Assembly: GCA_950022655.1 (NCBI GenBank)
Contig: OX465584.1
Location: 32,740,988-32,804,987, forward strand
DNA length: 64,000 nucleotides
DNA from: Alentia gelatinosa
Taxonomy: Eukaryota > Annelida > Polychaeta > Phyllodocida > Polynoidae
Reading direction: 5' to 3'
The translations under genes were made by a program, and so were the position numbers. This document shows, in pieces, positions 40,501-52,500 of this stretch. Position 1 is the stretch's first letter, and each line of letters begins with the position of its first letter. The notes beneath the pieces were generated by a model that was not told the origin of the DNA, made no database searches, and worked only from the letters and a program-made list of their open reading frames with translations.

Positions 40501-43500
40501 TTTCTTGAGTACCTCAATAACGTGCTCAGCTCTGGAGAGGTATGTTAACATGTGTCTTCTCATCGTGTGGAAGAGAAAAAAACATCTGACTAATGTAGCC
40601 CTTATGTTTTTTTGTGTTTTGTTTTTTTAACAATTCTTTTATTTTACTTCATATCTTACAATTTGATTCACTTCCATGGCACCCCTTTTCATTGTCTTAC
40701 ATTGTATTTTATCTTACATCTATTCCCTTTGTGGTCTCTAGGTTGCTCCATTTTAAGAAATGTTTAAAAATATTTTTTCTAAAAAAGACCTTGCCTTCTT
40801 TAGTAATAATTCAATCATAAGACTTGTTCTACCGACAATGTCTCGGACTTTTTTTTAGTCCTTCATCAGGCTGTGTAATTATGAGGACAGTGTTGTTTGA
40901 ACTCCACATGTTTTCATTTGCATTTGCCTACTACTGCCTACATGCAATTCATTTATCTCCAACTTGTCATGTTTATAGGTGTCTAACCTGTTTGCGCGAG
41001 ACGAGCTTGATGAGATCTGCAATGAGCTGATAGCTCCAATGAAGAAGGAGTACCCACGACATCCGCCTACACAGGAGAACCTCTACGATTACTTCATTTC
41101 ACGAAGTCGCAACAATCTTCATGTTGTATTATGTTTCTCCCCGGTATGATTTCGAAATTCTGTATATCTAGCTGAGATTAAGATATCATTTGCATGTATG
41201 GTTACAGTATTTATTTATTAGCAGGTGGAAGGTTGGTCTTTAGGTTATGGCTATAGCTTACTGTAGTATACATGCTTGTAGAGTCACTAGGTGACCTGAC
41301 CACATTTTTGCTTTTTATAGCTCACTAAGTACAGATAGAAATATGATTTTTGTTTTGGACAGGAGGTTTTATGGTCATACCATGTCTGACAGTTTTAATT
41401 TTTAGTATATTGACATGGATTTTTAGAAAAAAAGAGATTTCAGTTTGGGGGTGACTTTTGAGTCACAGGTCCATTTTTAAGAACTCTTTTATGGACATAT
41501 TTCTACCTGTAAAACTGGTTCAATCATGATATGATATGCCTCATTTGAAAGAGAATAAAAAACATTAGGTGCTAGGAAGTGCAATTTTTTAGGTAGATTC
41601 TATAGTTACTGAGATATTCAAGTATTTGTTAAGAGGGGGGATTTGTGGTAAAATGGGCATACTCAAACACATGTTTACTCATTATTGATTTACATTCAGC
41701 ATTAGTGTAACATTTACCATCTCCATATGTGGCACTGACAGTTGCTTACTCCCTAGGAAGTGTCATCATTAAGGTGAAATGTCTATTTGTTGTGCTATTC
41801 ATGTATTTTTGCCAAATCTCATAATGGGAGAGGCAGAAGGTGTATGAGAAGATATTTTATTCATCATATTTACACACAAACAGAAGTCAAAATGGTACAT
41901 AACTTTGTTTTAGGAATCAGTCAAGGCCCAGTCAAATGATATTGTTTTTTTTAAATCATTAGTAATGTCATTTACCACCAGATATTGGCTTGACCTACTT
42001 TATTGGTGTATATAGGAACAAAGTTTTGTTGGACCACATGGGCAGGCAGCATGCAGACAGGTCTGTGTGCACTCATCCATGAGGCAAAAACGTTTTGTAT
42101 GTAGGCATGGCCAATTGAATCCCCTACAGGTAGCTAAATTTATGTGTGCACTGATCCATGAACTACTGTGTTCACAGAGGCCTTTAAATAGCCAATCAAT
42201 GCAGGTCCTTCCCTATTCATGGATTCCCTCCCTCCCTCCTTCCCTCCCTAACCCTCCCTCCCTCCCTAACCCTCCCTAACCCTCCCTCCCTCCCTCCCTC
42301 GATGAAACGGGATCTTGTCATTGTCACTGTTGGTATCGCTGTTGCTGGCATTGTTGCAGTCCTAGCTCTCGCTTTTACTACCAGACTAGTGAAACGGCCC
42401 CCTGATTGTATCCTCCGCTTCCATATACTACTCACACACAAAATAAACTTCATACGCAAAACATATCAACTAAGAAGCAGATAAGAAGTGAAATAGGTAG
42501 TCCTAACTCAGCAAACTCCGTACATCTTAACCCTTTCCCACCGCCGATGCCATTTGGCACTCCAGTGAGTACGACCGGTGATGCCAAATGGCACTCCCGT
42601 GTGGACGTCCGGTGATGCCAAATGGCATTCCCGTGTGTATAGCCGCTGATGCCAAATGGCATTATTTCTCCGATATGTTACAAAACTGATTATATCTCAG
42701 TTAATACATTATGGATTTAAATGATATTTTCAGGGGTTGTGTAATTACATAGTGCAAAAATATAGAAATAGGAAATAAATATCTGGTAGCCATGGATACG
42801 TTGATACGCCCTTATAAATATTGGGAAAATGCCCCATCGCACCCACACTCGTTCGAGTGACAGTGGTGCCAACACCTATAGAGCATAGGGCGCCGACGTA
42901 GTTTCCCATTTTCTCCATAATATATCAAATGTCCATAGAAATGAATGGTATAGACGGGTTCCTCAGGCTTTTCTTATACTCGTGTTACCAGCCTATATGA
43001 TTGTTATTAATTTAAATATAAACAACAGATCATAACAGATCCACTGCCCCTACATAGATTCAACCAGTAATACTTTGTCAAGTGTCGAGCTGGGACTCGA
43101 CGAGATGGGATGCCGTAGTGAATACATTGTGTATAAATCCCAATTTAAGTTACTTCTGGCCTATAAAACATTACAAAATATGTACGGAACGACACCTTAG
43201 AGTCCATAGATCATAGATATGTGGGTTTCGTTTCATTTAAATTGTCATATTAATGCTACGGGGCCATTTGCGTAATTCAACCTATTTCGGCGATCTATCC
43301 CTAGATTAACATTAGACTGGAGTCAGTGACAGTGACAGCTCACTTGGCCGACCCCCAATAGGCGTGAAGCAAATGTAATACTTCTGCTATAAAGATCATT
43401 CCCCCGTATAAACCACTGCCACAGACAGATTCCTCAGGCTTTTTCTATATTAATCCAATCCAGCTTTGTTGATGTCATTGGGTAGAATAGTTCATAATAG

Positions 43501-46500
43501 ACCAAACCAGAACACTGTCGTCGTTGACGTTGCCTCAGACGCCCATTCATATAACATGGCGAACACTGTCACAACTTGTTCTGTAACATCGATGATTTTT
43601 GCCGTCATCTAATGTAAATCCCATATGTAACGAATGGCACCATGCAAAAGCCTGATATCTCTTCTATTTTCTGGTAGTAATGGCGATGTTGAATATATAT
43701 GATTAATATTAATAATCCGTGTTCTGCTGCTACAAGTCACACACTCTCCGCACTACGCGGTTTAGCATAGAGATGATGTGAAGCCTTACGCCTACTATAA
43801 GACAGAGTGCGGTAGGCGCCACCTATGAGGCTTATCGCATTTTCATGATTTCTCCATAATATATTGATTTTGTTTGCATATAATTACCTATGTAATTATC
43901 AGATATACGTTGAAGGTGACTTGGCCTCTCTCGATACAGTTTTTGACGAGATTTACCACGTTTCAGGTTGGAGAGAAGTTCCGGAATCGTTCACTGAAGT
44001 TCCCGGGTCTCATCTCAGGTTGTACCATGGACTGGTTCAGTGGCTGGCCGGCAGACGCCCTCATTGCTGTGTCAACACATTTCTTGTCCAAGTATAAGAT
44101 CGAGACAACTGAGAGGAACAAAGAGCAGCTCATGCAGACTATGGGACTGGTGCATGATAACGTTGCCCATGCCTGCTTTGACTACTTCCAGAGGTAACTA
44201 TAGCTGTTACTCTCCTTACCATACGGCAAAGTACCTCCGTGTTTTTTGTTTATTCTGCAGGAAAGCCAGGGCTTAGTTTATATTTTTTCATAGTTTAGTT
44301 CATGTATGCCTTTAGATTCTGACACGTTTGACTTGAAGTTGTCGTATGTTATTATAGTCGTAATCTGAGAATGATATGCCGTATTTTATTCACCTAATAC
44401 TAATCTACAATCAAAGTGTTTATATAAAAAGTACAATGTAGATTCTGGTCCGGGTTGTTTTTTTGACCCAGAATACCAAATAAGTATACATTTTGCACAT
44501 ATTTTTTGAAAGATTTAATTCATAAAACTTTTGAGTTTTCAGGGACAGTCACTAAAGTAGATAAACTTTTAAATGCCTCTATAGGGAGAGATGCAGTATG
44601 CCAGACATATTTGCAGGGGGACTACCATTCATGAACGAGGAAAGAATTGAAGCTCTACCTCAAATATAAATATGTTATTTTGTAGATATCGCCGCCAGGC
44701 TCACGTAACACCAAAGTCTTATCTATCATTTATCGACGGGTACAAAGCTATCTACACCGAGAAGATCGCTTACATTGGTGAACTAGCACGTCGGATGAAT
44801 ACAGGTCTTGACAAACTTATAGAGGCCACAGTGGCTGTTGACCAACTGTCCAAGGAACTGGTTGTCAAGGAAAAGGAATTGGCTGTTGCTAACAAGAAGG
44901 CTGATGTAGTATGTAGACCTTTTCTGGTTGTAGGATGGAGTTTAGATACATATTAACTCTTGCGTTCGACAAGTAATTCATAAAAATCATGCAAATATCT
45001 ATATGATGCTGTTCTCATATTATACTTCTGAATACGTGGCTATGGGTGTTCACTAGTCGAGCTACCGCATCTAAGTGACGGAGCAGTCGTCTGCTCGCGT
45101 TATTTGTAGTCAGACCACTCGCTAAAAAAAAAAATTAAAAAAAATTCTTATATTATACTTGCTAAAACTTTTTTCTCCTTTTATAGCCACGGCCGAATTT
45201 TATTTTACTTGCTAAAATATGTACCAGCATGCACCTAAACGTCTGAATGGGCAATAGTTAATTATGCATATTGTTAAATAGATAACCATAAGTAAATTAC
45301 GTAAGAAGAATGCAGAACACAAAAAGCCACACAAGGTGTTATGGAAGATCGCGGACATGTACTGACGAATGATACCTGAATAAAAAAAATTAAAAAAATT
45401 AAAAAAAGTGGATGCTCTGAACATAAATTATTGATTTAGAAAACGAGAAGAAAACACTTCTATACCCAACCGATGCTACCTTGAAAGTGACAATTACTCA
45501 CCAAATTCAAACCGTTGCTATTATGCAATCTCCAGGTAAACTGTGTTATAAAGAACACCCTTCACAACAATGACACCACACTGTTGTGGGCGCTATCTGA
45601 TGTTATTTATAGACCAGACAGAATGAAAGATAACCCAGCAAATTTCAGGTTACAGACACTGTCAAAGTTTGACAGTAGGCTTTAGTTATGCAACATAGCT
45701 AGACGTACGGAGTGAACGCGCTGTTCATTATTGACGAAATCTAGTGCACAAGAGTATATGAATCAACTCAACTCTTGCCAGCAAACGTATAAACCTAACT
45801 GGAACACATAGAAACTCTCTGATGACAGTATGACAAGAGATCGGGATAGTAGAAGTAAAACAAAGAAGCCTACCCTTCAGCCGGAGGAAGCTAACATGGC
45901 CGCCATGAGTGACAAGGCTGAACCACCCAGCCTAGCGTCGATTCAAAAATCGATAAATGACTTTAACACCAAGCTAGACGAGATCAAAGGATACTGCAAC
46001 GTGCAGCTCAAATCCTGCGAAGACACAGCTGAGAAGCACGACAAAAGATTAGACGACTTAGAAGAAAGACTCAAAAGTACTGAGGAAAAAGTAGTAAACA
46101 TGACAAGTTTGCTAAACGACATCACCGACGAACGGGATGATCTCGAAATGGAGAATGAGCGTCTGAATAACAGAGTCACAAAGCTAGAAAGTAGAATCCG
46201 CTTCTTGGAGGACGATAAATGACGAGCAAACTTGGTTATCGAAGGAATAGCAGAAAACGATCGTGAGAATCTAAAAGCGATTATCTCGGAGCTATTTCTT
46301 GACCTGGGCGCGCTTACGGCACAAGATACGTCGCCTATCCTAGCATCGTTTAGGATGGGGGCCAGAAGAGCGAATAACACAAAGCCCAGGAACATACTGG
46401 TTAAATTGATTAACCCTGTCTTCAAAGGAAACCTGTTCAAAAATATTGCGAAGTTGCGTGATAATGCCAAATGGAAGAAAGTATTTGTCACTGATGATCT

Positions 46501-49500
46501 GTCGCAAGAAAAACTACAGGAACGCAAGGACATGAGGTGCATAGCTGCCTATGCAAAACAAATAGGAAAGGCTGCTAAAATGAAAGGCTCTAAACTCGTT
46601 GTCGACGATATTGAGTATCAATACCGAGACCTAAAAAAACTGCCAGCTGATCTCACTCTGGAAGCGGCGAAGACGGTGGAAGTCGATGATGGTGTTGCTT
46701 ATCAAAGTCACCATTCATACTTATCCAATATGTACGTGTGTAAAATCAGACATATGGACTTTGTGTGGCACTCAAGTGAACAGCTGTTCACATACCTGAA
46801 AGCAATGGATAATGATGACCCACGAACGGCCCGAAAAATCAAACTGTCAGAGGATGCATACGAAGCGAAAAGACTTGCTAAAACTGTCACAACCGACAAG
46901 CACTGGGAGGCATCTAAGTTTGACACAATGAAAAAAGTGATTCTGCTGAAATTCGAGCAAAACGATGGATTAAGGGAGAAACTGATAAATACGCAAGGGA
47001 AGATCTACGAAGCGACAACGGATAAGGTGTGGGGCTGTGGCTTCACACTAGCTGAAAGTTCCAAGATCAACAGCAGTCCGTTACGGGTACCGGATGAGTG
47101 ACCTACTTTCGGAAATACGCGAAGAAAACCAAATGCATGTTGTTTGGTACACGGCAAAGAATACAAAAGCAAAATTTGCCAAATATTATAATGAACAACA
47201 CTAGCATTGAAAGAGTATACTACTATAAATATTTAGGCTTTACGTTGGATGCTCAACTAAATTTTAATAAACACATTGATAATAGCTTAAAGATTGCCTC
47301 ACACAAAGTTTACCTATTGTCGAAAATTAGAAGATATATTGATACAAGTACAGCCTTAATACTCTACAAATCCCTTGTCACACCTTATTTGGACTATGGT
47401 GATATTTTTTGCTTAAATTCATCTTGTTATAAAACTAGACAAATCCAATCACTCCAAAACCGAGCACTGCGGGTAGTTTTAAAAGCCGTTCCAAATACAG
47501 AAATGATACAGCTTCATAAAGATGCAAAGATCCCAACACTCAAAGAAAGAACTAAAAACCATTTACTAAACTATATGTTTAAACAAAAAAACAATGCGGA
47601 GCTAATCCAGACACCTGCCAGAAATACAAGATCAGCTTCTGGGGTGCTATTTAAAGTCAAAAGACCCAAAATTGAAAGTTACAAAACAAGTGTAATGTAC
47701 CAAGGTGCGTGTGCTTGGAATAAGTTGAAAGGAACAGACAGACAGATAGATGAATATAACAAATTTAAAACCAAAATGAAGAAAAACACCCTAAGTACAC
47801 TATTGGTTGGATAGGAGACCCGAGTATGGACCCACCCTGGAACACATTGTAATCACGTACAACTATAGAATCTGTGTTACTAATATTGGATTGTGCAAAC
47901 CCTGTTATCATGTTGACAGTTGAACCAAGGCATACTCCTGGCATTACTCTATCTTATGGCTGTAAAGTTAATGTAGTGAGTATGATGTGTTCTCTGTTGA
48001 TTTATAGACCTATGTTTTGTGGTCATGAGGAATGAAGAATGACTGAAACGTTGGACATTGACTTAATATGGTGATAACACCACCTATATGAACAATGAAC
48101 AAAAACTTTGACCTGCCAGTTTTGAACTGGTATTTATTGTTTATGTAAATATGTTTTACTTATATAAGAGTGACATGGTCACTTTAGGACTATGATAACA
48201 ACGAGATTGTATTATTGGGTGTGCCATTGTTACTGTAAAGGCACTAATACCGGCGCAAGCCGATGTCTTTGCAGTCTAAATACACTAATAAAAAAAATAA
48301 TAAAAAAAGGTTTATCCGAATTGGCGTCTTCAGGCATCTTAAAGTTTGGCTGTATCAATGCATATGACATTGTCACAATTAAAGAAAGAACTGAAACGGT
48401 AGATTCCCAAATTTATTATAGTTTTAAAAAGTCTAGCCCGCTACAGGTGTGTCACTAATCTGGTAACATGAAAAAATAAGATGAAAAAAATGAACATAAA
48501 TTCATCACAATTCTAACCAGTTTGGTTAAAATATATCCTTGAAATTACATGAATATCTTATTTTACAGGTGTTGGCAGAAGTGACTGAAAAAGCTGCAGC
48601 TGCTGAGGTGGTGAAGACCTCTGTACAGAAAGTAAAGGACAAAGCCCTGGCCATTGTTACCGAAATTGAAGCGGAGAAGGCTTTTGCTGAGGGGAAGCTG
48701 TCTGCTGCAGCCCCAGCTCTGGCTCAGGCAGAAGCAGCGCTACAGGTTGAACATTGGCTACTGTACAGTTCTTTATGAGTAGCTTATGATAAAAAAAGAA
48801 GAAGAAAAATAAGCTCTGGTTTAAAAAAATATATATTTCCTACCTTCCGACGACTTCCTGACTCTCACAGAATACCTTCGAGAATCATGTAACCTCGAAA
48901 GTATGCAAGTATTTGTACCATGTTTTCCTTGGTAAAATGTTAATTTCACTTCACTTGCCATGGTACCTCTCCGAGAATTTTATTATTTTTCTTTTTATAG
49001 ACCATTAAACCAGCTCATATTTCAACTGTGCGTAAGCTCGCCAAGCCTCCACACCTCATTATGCGCATCATGGATTGCGTACTTCTGCTCTTCCAAAGGC
49101 CCCTTGATCGTGTTGTGCCTGACCCAGAGCGGCCTTGTCCAAAACCCTCATGGAGTGAAGCCCTCAAGGTAAGACGTATTCAAATCCTGATATTCATACT
49201 AATCTCCATTTTATTTTACCACTTCATGATGTTCTCTTTGCAGGGGGAGCATAAATTAATTTTTCTGTAGGAAACATGTCAAGCATGCCATATGCCTATA
49301 ATTTTTCAGCATATTCTACTGAATTGTCAAAGGGTACCAAAAGAAATAGGAGAAATTACTTGGAAAATGGTAACAACATGAAAATGTTGTTTGAGACCAT
49401 TCCAAAGGGAGATATAACCAGCTTTTTAAAAGAGACAAATCTCTTTGAGTGTTAATAAAACATTGAAAAAAAATGAAATAGGTTTACAAAAAGCACTCAG

Positions 49501-52500
49501 TTCACCGTTTCAGGAACGAGTCGGTGGTTTTGAGAAGATTTTCCACCCCACCCTCATTCGATGTAGCATCTCGACACGGTCAGGTTCACCCCTAGTCAAA
49601 ACATTTTCCATTTATGATTGTCCTCTAAAATATTATTTGCCTGGGTGTAGCTCAACATGATATAACCAATATTAATTGTTTATGAACATTATTACTGTTC
49701 AGAGGCTATGTCAAGCATCAGGCAGTGTTTAGGCGCTAACTTCGGGAAACCTATAGAAACTATGTGAAGCAAACTTCAGCTAATTCATAATTGATAAAAG
49801 CTACATCAAGCTCACTTCAGCTAATTATAGAAGCAACATGAAGCTAACGGAAAATCTGAAGAACCTATATCATGCTAAGTTGTTTACACTTTCAGCTGAT
49901 GAGCAGTTCTACCTTCCTGGCTACATTAATGGGCTTCCCCAAGGATACAATCAATGAGGAAACAGTAGAGCTACTGCAAAGCTACTTCCAGATGGAGGAT
50001 TACTCGCTGGAAAAGGCTAAGTCTGTGTGTGGTGATGTGGCTGGACTCTGCTGCTGGACCATAGCCATGGCCACATTCTATGGTATTAATAAGGAAGTAC
50101 TGCCACTGAAGGCCAACCTGGCAGTGCAGGAAGGACGTCTTACTACTGCCACTAACGAGTTAAACAAAGCTCAGGCACAGCTCGACGAGAAACAGAAGGA
50201 ACTGGATGCTGTACAAGCTATGTATGACGCTGCCATGAAGGAGAAACAGGTAATTAGTCTGCACTATTCACTTCAGTCTGTGACGCAAATATTCAGACTT
50301 TCAAATATTCTAAAAGTGACTTCTCTCACTTATGAAGTGGGGGAAGCAATAGTTACGTAAAAGGTGGCGGTTTTGATGGAACTGATTGTTATGTGAACTT
50401 TCCTTTAAAATCTATGATTAATAGGATGATGCCAGGGAGGTATTTGATAGTCTCGATCGTCATTTAAAGCAACTGTTTTCTCAACGATGTAACGCTTACC
50501 CCTCCATGCTAATTATCAAATACTCAAATTGGCATCTTCTATATTTTCTTGTTTTTCGCCAGGAACTACTGGACGACGCTGAATCATGTAGGAAGAAGAT
50601 GGAAGCTGCTTCTGCACTCATTGGTGGTCTTGGTGGGGAGAAAGTTAGGTGGACACAACAAAGCAAGGAATTCTCTGCTCAAATAAACAAGTATGTGGCA
50701 TCAAAATCAAGTATATTATTTCCAATCACTGCTTTAAACCATAGCAATATCACTTTATCACTTATCTTATCCAAAATGTATGCATGTAATAACTGTTTCT
50801 TTCATAGTTTGATGTACTTACGGTGTACTTTTCACTGAATACAGCTGTATGATAAAAGCTGGGATATGGGTCTAATGATATTTTGCTTTTTGGCTGTGTT
50901 ATCTTTTGTGGAATGTAAATGTAACGCTGGTGTTGATCTCTTGATAGAATAGACGTGATGTATCATTCATACAAATGTTTGTTACTAATACGCTGTATTG
51001 TATGACTCAGGCTTATTGGTGACGTCCTATTGTGTACGGGCTTTCTGTCCTACTCGGGACCATTTAATCAGGAATTCAGGAACCGTCTTCAGAACGACTG
51101 GCAGAAAGAGTTACTTAAGCGGCAAATTCCCTTCACAGAAAATCTCAACCTAACGGCTATGCTTGTAGATAATGCTACGGTATGTTGAACATTTTAATCC
51201 ATGAAACAATTGGTATCTGGGACCTGTTTCAGTAGTTTCGTGACATTAGGCCTAGACAGACATCAACAGCGGCACCAACAGTGCAAGCAACAGCGGAATT
51301 TTTTTAGTTGGGTTTCAAAACGCATGTCATAGTTGATGTCAAATATTACCACATTTAAGTGGCCAATTTTCTTCATATTTGGAACGATCATAGGTAACAT
51401 ATATCTTTTACTCATGTCCAAGTTTCATTGCTTAATGCTTACGGGAAGTGAGTAAAATCGTCTAATACTTTTGAAACCGAACTCACCATGTTTGGGGTGT
51501 ATCTTGTTCTAAGTGCCGCAACTTGTGTTGATCTGTCCGTATGGTATCACAGACGCCAACTAGATATGTCACGAAACTACTGAAACAGTAGACCCTTCCG
51601 TCTGCTTACCTTCTTTTATATACATGTCCTATATGGTTATGCATTGATTATATGACACTAAATGTGGTTTACTTTCTTTACGTCACTGGTGACTCATGCA
51701 TGTGTTAAGCTATGATGACTTGCTGATTTAAAGCATTGCACAACCTGTCGCCACAAATCTGCCCTTTTTATGGGTAGTATATGACAATAATCGATGGTTA
51801 TATGGACAGGCCTCCGTAAACAACGATTATGGCCGCAGGATACTTATCAAACCATCTGATATCCAGAGAATATATAATCAATGGGGTATATGTAAGTTTC
51901 CAAGACTTGACAAAATGTATATTTTTACTCCTTGAACATATAAACTGTACATTTAAAGTATTAAAGCACACATCACTGCACGAAAACCACTATTTTACAT
52001 ATATATACGCCATTGCGATAACGCACGTATCGGCTGTATCGTGCCTTGTTTACATTTGTATACACCTCGTATCCGCGTCTGCGTTTCGGGCGTCTACGAG
52101 GTAGTTTTCATATGTAGATGCGCGCGACTTGGCTGTATTTCACGCCTGGCGTATCCAAGATAAAACTGCGATATATTTATGCCAGGCGTATATGGTCAAT
52201 TCTCCCAGATCTTGATCGATGGCCACGTACGGTGACCAATAATTCAAATGGTCGTTTTTATATGTAAATATCGTTTTAGGATATCAGAAAAGATATTAGA
52301 GTATGTAGAAATGAAAGATCTGTTGGGGGAACCCCACTTTCATGTATCTATATCTTGAAAGAAAATTGGTAAACCCCTAAAATAGGCATTTTTAGCTCAA
52401 AATTCATAGATGAAACCTGTATAACCAGATTTTGAACACCTCTTATAGTTATGTAACTATAGATATATGTCTATCTTGAATGTGTCATACCCACAAATGT

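Larger units (their letters stand above)
45425..48310 (+). mobile_element. LINE (non-LTR retrotransposon), internally deleted
   Basis: Inserted in the sense direction between dynein exons 13 and 14. Layout: likely 5' UTR (about 45425-45829), ORF1 (45830-47101), a fused ORF2 remnant (47094-47814), 3' UTR, and an A-rich tail of aataaaaa units at about 48288-48308. The RT C-terminal sequence is of CR1/L2-type LINEs. The 5' border and target duplication are not resolved. AT-rich sequence with ttaaaaaaa runs precedes it at 45112-45420. Confidence 0.8.

Noticed and set aside
46232..47101. Treating the NADAR-containing frame as an independent host gene starting at the ATG-like codon after the stop
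   Set aside because: It is in the same frame as the upstream coiled coil with only one stop between them, and is followed directly by LINE ORF2 sequence, so it is the rest of LINE ORF1.
48192..48458. 88-codon frame after the LINE ORF2 remnant
   Set aside because: It runs through the LINE 3' end and A-rich tail into host intron, so it cannot be one gene.
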